Both the position numbers and the translations under genes were made by a program. A model generated the notes under the pieces. It ran no database searches and was not told the origin of the DNA. It saw only the letters and a program-made list of their open reading frames with translations. Of a stretch of DNA of 64,000 bases, positions 54,851 through 64,000 are shown piece after piece. The number at the start of each line of letters is the position of its first letter. Position 1 is the first letter of the stretch. Source of the DNA: Spirometra erinaceieuropaei (lineage: Eukaryota; Platyhelminthes; Cestoda; Diphyllobothriidea; Diphyllobothriidae); assembly GCA_902702965.1 (NCBI GenBank), contig CACRXP010000312.1, positions 581,866 through 645,865 of the forward strand, read 5' to 3'.

Positions 54851-56764
54851 CAGCGCGTGCCCGACCTCATGAAATGTTGGTCGAAATTTTGGAGTACGTT
54901 TTCCTTTAGGAAGGATTACTTAAGTGGGGTTGTAATATTGACTGACATTCAGCATAATCTATTAGTATTTGGGACTTCTCCGCATGTCCGCTTTTGAAAA
55001 CAATTCTTTTTGTCCTCCTGAATAAACTAAATTCGCAAAAAATAACTACGTACAGTAGATGTGCTAACTCATGAAATGCCAACCAAAATTTCGAAATGCG
55101 TTTTCGTTTTGAAAATATAAATTAAGTGGTGTTGAAAACTAATCATGATGCAGCATAAATCTATAATGATCTAGTTACATCAGGGTGTCTGCTTTTGAAA
55201 GAACTTATTTTCGGCTGCGTGCAACATCTATAGTCTGTAAAAATGACTTCTTGTGTGGTATGCAATTTTTGTCATTGATGTTCGATGCCCTTAAAAATTC
55301 AAGTATATTTCATAGAAAACATGCATAAAAATGTTCACTCTTTTACCTATTCGGCAGAAAATCTCATCTTTTTCCAAGTACCCACTCAAAAGAAGAGCAT
55401 AATTCGGTTTCAAAAAAGTTTCTAATTGTAAGATTTTTAAATAGCGTTAAATGGCCGTTCGTGAAACGCCATTTTTCTGCATTTACGAAAGTGGCTTGTA
55501 AATCCACTGCTTAATTTTATGAACCTCATATGGTCTCCTCTTAACACCGTAGACAAATGCATGGTTTACCGTACACGGAAAATATACAGCTTGTAGTTTT
55601 GAAACCCTGAATGCAAGTGTAACAGCAGATCGGGTTCAAAATTATTCGGGAATTAGAAAAGGTTTCTAAAACCGAATTATATTATTTTTGAGGATGAAAT
55701 TTGAAGAAAACGTGATTTTCTTCGAAATAAAAAAATGAATATTTTATGCATGTTTTCCATGAAATATAATTGAATTTTCATGGGCATCGACAATCCATTA
55801 AACAATTGCATTCTACATAAGCAGTCATTTTTTGCAGAGTATAAATCTTGCATGCAGCCGAAAATACGTTCTTTCGAAAGCCGACACCCTGAGGTAAATG
55901 GCTCATTATAGATTTATATTGCATCATGATTAGTTTTGCAACACTACTTAATTTGTCTTTTCGAAAAGAGAACGAATTTCAAAATTTTGGTTGACATTTC
56001 ATGAGTTAGCACACCTACTGTATATGGCGTGCATTTTCACTATTGATTTGCGAGGATCTTATAAGTCCGAATACGTTTTTTAGAAAACTTGAATAACATG
56101 CGCTTTGCTTTAATCCTTCGGTAGAAAAGTTCCTTATCTTCATATGTTATACCCGAGGAAAGTGTATATTTAGGTTTTGTAAAAGTTTTACGATTCCAGA
56201 ATAACTTTAAGCCTGCTCTGCCGTAGAATTAGCGTGCATGCTCTCCTCGTAAAGGAAATCATATATTTCTCTATTCCTTTAGAAGATACTATAAAGAATT
56301 TATGAAATTTTGTAATAAATGCGGACTATGTTGTGCATTTCATGAGGAGCTTTTGTAAACGGACATTCGCAGTACCGTATGCGCAGGGTCTTAAAAATCT
56401 CATAATTAGCAACTTTTTTAAAACCTAAATATACACGTCCTTTGGGTACAGAATATGAAGACAATGTGATTTTCAACCAAGGGTGTAAAAGGAAGAATAT
56501 TTTTGTACATTTAATCTATAAAATGTATTTGAATTTATAAGACCATTCAAAAAATGTGAAAAATGCATGCTGTTTAAGTAGTCATATTTGCCGAGATTGG
56601 TTTCCACAGAAGATTGAAAAGCGGTGTATTCCAAGGCTGACGTACTGCGGAGTCCTAAATTTTATAGGATTACGTTACAAGATAACCAGTATTACAACCT
56701 TCCTAATCGAAAACGCATTTCAAAATTTCGGCTAGCATTTCATGAGATCGGTCACTCCTTGCAT
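54851..56764. mobile_element. M2 foldback element split by an M1 insertion
   Basis: The left piece 54,851-55,052 starts CAGCGCGTGCCCGACCTCAT after TA. The right piece 56,021-56,764 ends CATGAGATCGGTCACTCC. Removing the M1 element and one TA leaves about 944 bp, close to the 993 bp of the intact M2 at 16,659-17,651. Across the insertion point the sequence (AATAACTAC...TATGGCGTGCATTTT) matches M2's GATGACTACTTAAATAGCATGCATTTT. Non-coding. Confidence 0.8.
55053..56020. mobile_element. M1 foldback element, complete copy 2, nested in M2
   Basis: 968 bp. The left end is CAGTAGATGTGCTAACTCAT and the right end ATGAGTTAGCACACCTACTG, with TA at 55,051-55,052 and 56,021-56,022. The internal order is the same as copy 1, with arms of about 480 bp. 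No transposase. It inserted after M2 copy b was in place, giving a relative age. Confidence 0.88.
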
Positions 56765-57929
56765 ATAAACTCACTTTCAAGGCGGGGAATCTAAATTAAA
56801 AATCAGACGCTTAACCGATTCAATCAAATACATTGACTGCAAAACTTAAATCTATAAGAAAACTTTGCTTATAAGACTCGGGGAATTTCTTATATTTAAA
56901 CAAAAGCTTGTTCAAAAGACTACAAAATTCCACCTTCTCTGATCTTTCTCATCGGTACCTTCCTAAAAGGTGTCGCAAAGCATTCTGATTGGATTTGTAG
57001 ATTTTTTGCACAGAGGCCTGGACTGTTTACGAATCCATAACATTCGTTGTCAGTCCTAACATTTGACACATTTTTGACATATTTTCCTGCATTTTTACGT
57101 TGCAAAATAAACTATGGTCACTGATTACGCGAGTAAAATGAACAGATTTCTCGTCATATGTGCAAGCTGTCTTTTTCCACGCACATAATGTGTAACTTAG
57201 AAAGGTTTATTGGATATGCGTTCACCTGGTATGCTTTTATTTTTTAGAGAATCTTTAAAACCTACTTGGTGCTAAATTTCTTCCGATTGTTTTCTGTGGA
57301 GATTATGCAAAAATGCACTTCCTTGTCCATTTTTTGAATTTGAGAGATTACCGGCTTAGAGGTTTTTTCGAACTGGCGTCCACGCAGAGGTCAGTATAGA
57401 TTTTATCTGGTTTGCAAATCTGTGAGGCTTTTTTAAGGATTTCATTGCTTTTTATGGAGATTTTATGCCCTACGACGGACGCGTAAAAAGCCCCATGCCA
57501 GCTGCGGTAGGTCATATGTAAGCCAGTACTTGAAAACTATTAAAACACATAAACGCTATTTTTAGTAGAGCATTTTTAGGAATGAAATATAACATTTGTC
57601 TCATTTTTGGATTTCGCGAGACATATACGTGCATTAAGGCAAATTTTTGCCTTTAATGAAAGATAACTCTTTAACTTTTCGTTAAAAAATACGCACTTTT
57701 GGAAGGCAACCCGTTGTGGGCTGGAGCGCATCGAGTGATTACTATGGAGTGCAGGTCGGCACTCAAAAAGTAAGACAGTTGTTTGAGACAGGAAGCGAAA
57801 ACTCGAGTCCTAGGACGAATACGAAAACGTTCTGTGTATTTTTTCTGATCTTTCAAACTCCTACAGAAGACCATCGTCAAAGATAGTGGCAACAATGGAA
57901 CGCGTGAAAATTGTAGAGGTGATAGCCAA
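56765..57929. other. AT-rich intergenic DNA, nothing recognised
   Basis: The 3' region of PLE fragment D may extend into 57,670-57,930, but no hammerhead core is found there. Confidence 0.45.
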
Positions 57930-58135
57930 TCATCGGTGGATAGCGCAAGATTTGAGGTTATCGCGCAGGGGTCCGCAGGCCGGGGCCAGATCGATAAATT
58001 GACCGATTGAGCTCTCATTCAGGACACGTGTTGTAATCATTTCTCGGCCTGTTTTGTTTCCGGCGCGGCCGATCACCCTAATGGCTGCAAAACTTAGCTC
58101 ATGACCCATTTCGTATGTGTGGCCAGTCACTTGTG
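57930..58135 (-). pseudogene. PLE fragment D: C-terminal tail of RT/GIY-YIG protein
   Basis: The minus-strand frame encodes TGHTYEMGHELSFAAIRVIG, RAGNKTGREMI and NESSIGQFIDLAP. This is the segment after the nuclease core, matching copy B's NNHKFDFDDAQELGRAESKL and SINRSIDLPAPYEA. The nuclease core and the RT are absent. Confidence 0.7.
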
Positions 58136-58800
58136 CTAATTCGTGACCTCATCGTACAGGCAGATTATCTAAGTGATAGGTTTACAATGAGCAGTTATCA
58201 TCTAAGTAGACAGCATCGAGCACCTATCTTCATTTTTCAGCCGTCAAGCGAAGTAGTCTGTGAAAATCGATGAACCCCCGAGATATTCTGTTATTTCAAA
58301 GTAACTGCCAGTTTAAACAAAAAGTGCATTTTGCAGACGCATTTTAAAGGAGGATGGAACAATTACGTCTTCGTCTAAGACAATGTTCACAGTGTATTTC
58401 ATAGTAAGATGGGCGCAGGTTTTGGTGGCTTGCACGTGAATCTGTTTATAGGGACGGTAGACTTGCCCTGCATCAAGCGCACCCCCACCTCCTCCAACTT
58501 CGGGGTCCGGCATCGCGACAGCCTAAAGAAAACTGAGGACGACGTTTGGCGCAAGTGGCGGGCGCGGCGTAAACCCGCACCCCGGTTTGCGACGACACCT
58601 CCTAATCCAGACCCAAAGGACCAGGATTTCACGCAAATAAAAAGCGGTCTGATCGGCTGAGACCCCATCTGAACGGGAGTGCTAAAAAGGTACATTAACA
58701 AGGAGACTGTGAGCAAATTTTATCAAGTCAACCCCCATTTTTAAAGCAGGAGGCGGAGGACATCAGAATAAGGGGTTTACTTGACACAGAACCCGGAGTT
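58136..58800. other. GC-richer intergenic DNA, unrecognised
   Basis: Overlapping 66-105 codon frames on both strands around 58,313-58,716 are motif-free. Possibly an unknown repeat. Confidence 0.35.
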
Positions 58801-58817
58801 GTCCTCTCAGGCGGCAG

Positions 58818-59180
58818 TGGCCAATGGCGAAGACATGGCCGGTGTTGACAGCGTCCAGTCATGCCTGAGAGTCCCTGAGATAGTGGTGACAGCCGCTTTT
58901 GTAGGCTCGTGAGTCAAGCTCAAGCTGTGGCCACTCAGTGTGTGTTGAGTTTGCCGAGGGGTGTTGTCCCACTGGCTTAGGTTGTGTTTGCAGGGGGGAG
59001 GTGCGTTCAAGTGGTCTCAGGGGCAACTGCGGCAGTGCGGAAGCAGGTATTCCCGAGATGTCGGTCGTGCAACTTCAGGTCAACGCGACTGGAATTGCAA
59101 AAGGGTGGGTGACCTTCACGCAGCGAGGTCTTGAACAATGACGCCAGACCGGTGATGATGGCTGCCCGCAACAGCTCCAA
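58818..59180 (+). repeat. Dispersed repeat Z, copy 2
   Basis: Parallel block order with 35,745-36,100 in the same orientation (GAGAGTCC, TAGTGGTGACAGCC, TTTTGTAGGCTCG, GTGTGTGTTGAG, GAGGGGTGTTGTCCCA, GGGGCAACTGCG, GACCGGTGATGATGGCTG). Confidence 0.55.
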
Positions 59181-60839
59181 GCCAGACAAAAACGAAGTGA
59201 TAATGTCGATCGTGAGTCAGTGGATGAAATGTGTGAGATTATCCAGTGAAAATACAGGTTCGAGAGCGTTTGTCGATGGTGACAGGAGTAGCTCGAATCG
59301 CGTACGAAAATGGCGCTGTGACCTGTAAAAAGGTGCATTTTAGGCATCAACCGCGGGTGTGCTGGCGTGATCTCGTCAACGTGTGCCAGTGAGTTGGCAT
59401 TTTGGTATGAGACGGAACAAAGTTTCAGAGGCAGGGTGTCCCAGTGAGTGCTGAGTCGGATGAGTGCGCCATTGTAATAGGTTCACTGTCATCCAGACAA
59501 AACGTCGGGATAGAATGCAGTGTCGAAAGCGTGAAAATGCAGTCCTGCATATATAATAGCATGCTAAGTTTATGAAGGTGACACACGAATGATGATATCT
59601 TCATAAGTGGGGGGACAAATGCCTCGAACAAAACAGATGATGTTCAGATGACAACACATTTGTAGGAGTGCTGTACAGAGTTTGATTGAGGTTTGACCTG
59701 GACTTGTATGGCTGAGTTTTGTAGATAGCAGCCATCTAGTATCGCGACAGGGTGACGGCAGCCGCGTTTTCCTGTTCGTGGACACGCTGTGTGACACAGG
59801 ATAAACAGCAAGGCGGAGTTGAGTGGGAATTTTGTGACGGTTGGATTTATCAACGTCTGGAGATTGCGTGTCGCTCACGTCGGGGTCAGCGACTTGTGGC
59901 GGTCAAGGACGTGAGATCAACTTAAATCACGCACAATAATTGCGTTTCGTTTAATGTCAGAAGCCAGGCAGTTGTGAGGACAGGTTTATTCTGAACACAG
60001 GGCAGGTTGCCGCAAGTTGATTGTTTACTTGCGACTGAAATAAGCGTCCGTTCACGGAGTGCGTCAGTCACGGTGTGTTTTCGCGGGAGTACACGACTGT
60101 GTCAGCAGCACGTAGTAACTGGCTGGGTGTTGGTTGTGTGATTAGACAAATTAAGGGGGAGGGGCGGGGGAAGGTCCTCACGGGAATCAGGTCAGAGCGT
60201 TCGACGCGTGTGAGGTGAAGAACGTTTGTGAGGTCAGCCGAGAGTCACTGAAGTTGGACCGGAGGTGTACCAGTTCTAGCCGGCGGGGGTGGCCGTGTGT
60301 CAACAGCTGTCGCGTCACCGTTAGACAAAACGACCTGGAGAAAAAAGAGGAGCCAAAGCAGCTGCTACAAGGAGAGCGATTTACTCCATGAGATGGTGGC
60401 CTCCCAGGCCACTGGCTTTTTCAGTGATAGATTCAAGCATTTCAGACTGTCACAGCGAGAAACAGGTGCTGAGACAGTCGAGCTTACTGTCTGTCTCTTT
60501 CCTCTTCCGTGAACCCATTGATTTTCCGAGTCGGTCAATCAACTGATGCTAAGATAGGGCGCAGTAACAGACAAGGTGGTGCAACCCGTCTATACGTGAC
60601 ACATTGTACGACAGAAGTTTACGCATAGTAGGTGGACTAACATTGGCAATGGCCAAAGATCACAACTCACAATTGCATGGAAGATGCTAATTTCGGGCTA
60701 TTGGTGGGCGATGGGAGATAGTGTCGTTTGTGTGGCGCCCGTGCTGGCTAGAACATATGCGGTGATGGGTTTTGACTAACAGTGCTTTGTTGCTGAATTT
60801 CACGGATGCGCATGCGACCGAGTAGGTCGATGGGGCAAC
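59181..60839. other. GC-rich DNA, nothing recognised
   Basis: Likely part of the same large element as repeat Z or the zinc-finger relic, judging by uniform composition, but no protein motif is seen. Confidence 0.4.
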
Positions 60840-61470
60840 TTAAATTGCGAGGGCGGTGTGGACAGCTGAGGCAGGTGTGGTGGGTAAATGTTCGAACCCC
60901 AGGCATTGGCTTGTTAGTCTCCGTGCAGTAGATTCTTCTGTGACTGACCGCACCGAAGCCTGGTGTGCATCTGCGGTGGGCATGAAGGGGAAAGTGGTTG
61001 GTGAGTCGGTCATAGTGTAAATTCTGATAATGTTTATCGCGTTTGTAGCAGAGAAGTCGGCAGCGCTGGAGATGGGCGAATTTTCAGACGTAAAGGGGGG
61101 TGGGGTTAGCGCGTCCCTACTGCGACGGATTCCTCTATCGTGGATATGCATGTGGCCGAATAGGTACATGTGGTAAGCAAATGTGCGGGGGGAGTTCGGA
61201 GCGTGAAGATGGATGCGACGAGTGTACGTCAGGTTCCTCGACCCCGGAGGCGCGTGTCTTGCCGTGATTGATTTGCAAGCAACAGACCAGGCTGATGCGG
61301 GAGGCGAAAATGCGACCGCAATGGCGACGGCTGGGATCGAGTCTACATTGCTGATGTCGGAAGCGGTGGTATACGGGTAGTGGTAGACGTGACGTTTGGG
61401 GTGTTGTTATCGGTGGAGGGGGTTGCAGAGGTGGCGGTGGTCGTCCTCTAGAGGTCGTGTGAATCAACGA
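60840..61470 (-). pseudogene. C2H2 zinc-finger reading-frame relic, minus strand
   Basis: Two overlapping minus-strand frames. 61,467-61,135 has a Pro-rich start, then a finger CGRIFASRISLVCCLQINH followed by GKTRASG. 61,169-60,840 begins YLFGHMHIHDRG, the end of a second finger. They match the paired-finger organisation of 15,340-15,530 (LRIHRANSG, then GLLGHIRIHERG). A frameshift near 61,150 separates them. The first finger has lost the expected Cys pair spacing. Probably a retroelement-borne domain. Confidence 0.5.
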
Positions 61471-62216
61471 CGTCGACTGAGCCGTCGGGGCATCAGACGT
61501 ATGATCAGCGGTGACGATACTGATAATGATCGGGTTGGTGTGGAGGTGCCGATGGTACGTTTTCGAAGGCAGCAGATGATGTTGTCAGGTCTCCGGAGAT
61601 GACCAACGAGGCTGGTCCGTTCGCACAATGGTCACTGTCAGCATGAGCCTCTAAGGAGGAGGTAGGTATGGGTGTTGTTTGTAGGAGGCGCTTGTAATTT
61701 GCAAACCGCCCTTTTAGACGTGACTACAGTGATCCTTTTGGTTTTTTAGATTGCCGCCTCAGTCATTAGTGCTCTTATTCCAGCTAGTCGGCCATGAGGT
61801 AGAGCCTTCCAAGCCACCAGATTAATTTTTAAATCTTTACGGGAGGTCCTCAGCTGGTCAGTGTAACGTCGTATTTGTCCGTGTTTTCAGCAAGCACCAG
61901 CGCTGACATCGGCGTAGAAGAATTTTCTGTGAGAACGCTCTGCGTCCACACTCACGAGATAGCCGTTCTATCGCAGTTATATTTGCCTCAACATAATATG
62001 TGTGTTTTGAAGATTCCAGTCCTATACAAGCCTTCCGCATTTCAGATCCTGTCCTGCTCCTTCGGGTTCAACATTCTCGGGAATCATATAAAGTAGAAGT
62101 GGTTGCGTTTCCATGCCCGATTGGCTTAGACAGGTCATGGTTCCGTCGGATATGGTAACATCATTAGGACTATCACCCCGTACGTTCTAAAATTTGAGAA
62201 GTCAAGATGGCATACA
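61471..62216. other. Intergenic DNA, nothing recognised
   Basis: The upstream part of the zinc-finger relic may extend to about 61,620. No further motif. Confidence 0.45.
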
Positions 62217-62875
62217 CTTGTTTTTGGTAATCCTCGTCGGACCAATACAGTTACATAAAGGAACGAATTTTTACAAAATTAATAGTATTTATAGGTGTTT
62301 CAAGGGTTATTACGTCATTAACACTCATTTTCCTCACGTCTCCAGCATGACGAGGTCGGCTTGGTTTTGGTCCTTAGGACTAGAGGAGAGGGATAAGAGA
62401 GTCCGAGTGATATTTTGAGATTGAGTGCACTGAGTACCCATCACTGTAATTAGGGATTTAAGGCGGCATGTCGTCAGCACTTGAGGTTGGCGTTGGCCAC
62501 GGTAGAGAGAGCGCATGTGTCAGGGTTTTCTGATAGCATGACACCGGATGCTAGTATGTCCACCTCCTTGGCCGTTGTTGGTTTCCGTTGGCGTAGGCCT
62601 TTAGAGAAGCTTGTTGGTGTCCGCTTTGCAAACAGAAATGCCTCCTTGGCATCGGTTCAGTGATTCGTATCGATCAAATGTGCAAAAATAGAACTCGGCA
62701 TCTATTGGGGTTCACATTTGTCTAGTTAAGACGGCACATGTTCACGTGCCCTATTTGTCAGGTATCTCGTTGTACGGCCTATGTATCCAACTCTGAAGGA
62801 GCAAGTGAATGAATAGATGCTCTTTGGTGTGGCCTGTCATTACCTCCAAAACGTGGGGGGTGGGGGCAGTTTGTA
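62217..62875 (-). mobile_element. P2 Penelope-like element 3' part (copy P2c)
   Basis: Minus strand: VGYIGRTTRYL then REHVPS (YIG core kept, stops and shifts nearby), FAHLIDTNH, DAKEAFLFAKRTPTSFSKGL, then the shared 3' region. It ends with CCGACGAGGATTACCAAAAA at about 62,222-62,250. Homologous to 9,759-10,561 along its length. Dead. Confidence 0.65.
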
Positions 62876-64000
62876 AAACATGCGTGTTAATTCGGCGCGG
62901 GGAATGCCCTGATGATAGCTGTAGCTAAGCGCCGTCTGGCTAGTTCGCTGAGCTCCGGCTTTATAACCATATTTTACCGTGTTTCATATGCCGATCTTGA
63001 ATGCTTTTGTAAGTTTAAAAACATCTTCCAAATTCATGCACATAAATATTGGTACATCATTAGTAGCGAATAACTTATTCTTTGATTTTTATTCTATATA
63101 AAAGGGTACTGTTTAATCCGTAAATCAATGGCCATTTAAATAACGTCAGATTTACAGGTCTTATAATGCCGTAGTCGTTCCTTATAGTTATCTTCACGTA
63201 CATCTCGGTAGTAACTGTTCTTTGACAGAAATTTCTCAAAGAGCGCTGCATATGAGGATGCATTCGCCTTCTACGTTACCCGTAGTGACTGTTTTTCTAG
63301 ATCTCATAGGCTGTCAAACAACTAATCTTGATTTCTGACTCCATGAGCCAACTTGGTAAGTATTACCCTGAACATGCTGTCATGCGGGATATGTGTTAAT
63401 GAACTTTTATTGCTGACGTTTAAGTTGACGTGATATCAAAAACGGGAAGGCACTTTCGCCGGCCTTCTCGAATAAGAAGCATTTGAACATATCAGCCATC
63501 GTGAGGAATGAACTTCACAGTCTACGCAGGAAATGGCGTTTAGAATATTTCAGAAAAACCTACAGTGATAAGGTGCCGCTTTAAATATAGGCGCATTTCC
63601 TATCTATCTTCGTACGATTGTAAGAAGCACTGAGACCTCGTTGGCCTAAAAAACATGAAAAAGGGCAAGAGCATACTGGTCAGAAAACCTGAACAAAATA
63701 TAATTGAACTCACGATTTACGGTTGGGATCACGACCTTATCTTTTCTGACTTGGTTTAAATATCACATTGGCGGCTGATATTTCATAGCGGGATCACAAC
63801 AGTTGACAAAAAAGCCCACTAAAATTAGTGCGTATTTTTAGAAGTCACACCAATCTGCTCTTTATTTTACGAAGTAAAAAACCTAATTTATGATGGAAGT
63901 GATAATTAGTTTTCGATCTTCCCATAGAATGTACTAAGATTTAATAGTTGTTGCGAACAAGCAGGATAAATATACGCAAAACAAGCGGCGAATTTCCCCC
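62876..64000. other. Intergenic DNA, nothing recognised
   Basis: AT-rich, without a supported gene. A weak hammerhead-like arrangement lies at 62,907-62,940 (see findings). Confidence 0.5.

Overview
The window looks like eukaryotic, repeat-dominated DNA, most likely from a flatworm and probably a diphyllobothriid-type tapeworm. The reasons are: no bacterial gene organisation; several generations of Penelope-like elements (PLEs) with an RT plus GIY-YIG reading frame; tRNA-derived SINEs; large TA-flanked foldback elements; and a Thr-rich C2H2 zinc-finger reading frame of a kind I associate from memory with cestode repeats. The taxonomic call is inference. No bacterial gene, phage or CRISPR array is seen.

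Layout. 1-6,960 is featureless AT-rich DNA. 6,960-7,890 holds a PLE-end relic and a decayed foldback element. 9,760-10,560 is a PLE of a second family (P2). 12,700-14,230 is PLE copy A (P1 family, minus strand), abutted by an inverted pair of SINE-1 units (14,230-14,573). 15,100-15,640 is a zinc-finger reading-frame relic with a (CAC)n tract. 16,659-17,651 and 20,738-21,706 are near-complete ~1 kb foldback elements (families M2 and M1), separated by a GC/CpG-rich block. 21,836-22,504 is the only open reading frame that looks like a host gene: a 222-residue single-pass membrane protein. 23,780-24,110 and 31,270-31,850 are PLE-end relics. 34,715-35,355 is a foldback with a GC-rich core (M4). 35,385-36,360 is a P2 copy interrupted by another repeat (Z). 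38,925-39,870 is a decayed M2 copy. 42,245-49,620 is a nest of P1 elements (B, C, E), SINE-1 and SINE-2. 52,185-53,312 is a SINE-1 relic followed by P2. 54,851-56,764 is an M2 element with an M1 element inserted inside it. 57,930-58,135 is a PLE fragment (D). 58,800-61,470 is GC-richer and holds repeat Z and a second zinc-finger relic. 62,217-62,940 is the last P2 copy.

How it fits together. The most interesting signal is at the ends of the P1 Penelope-like elements. Several copies carry the core of a type I hammerhead ribozyme (CTGATGA-type box, hairpin, GAAACGTC), with a TATAAATA-type motif 22-42 nt upstream in the better copies. At four loci two such ends, or an end and a body, face outward from a head-to-head junction, so the element looks as if it had terminal inverted repeats. 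Copy B shows this most clearly, with 294-bp arms at 42,497-42,790 and 44,277-44,570. Hammerheads in PLEs are known. The arrangement, the extra U before helix II and the more compact CTGAYGA/GAAA signature at P2 ends deserve checking. Every PLE reading frame here is broken, so none looks autonomous.
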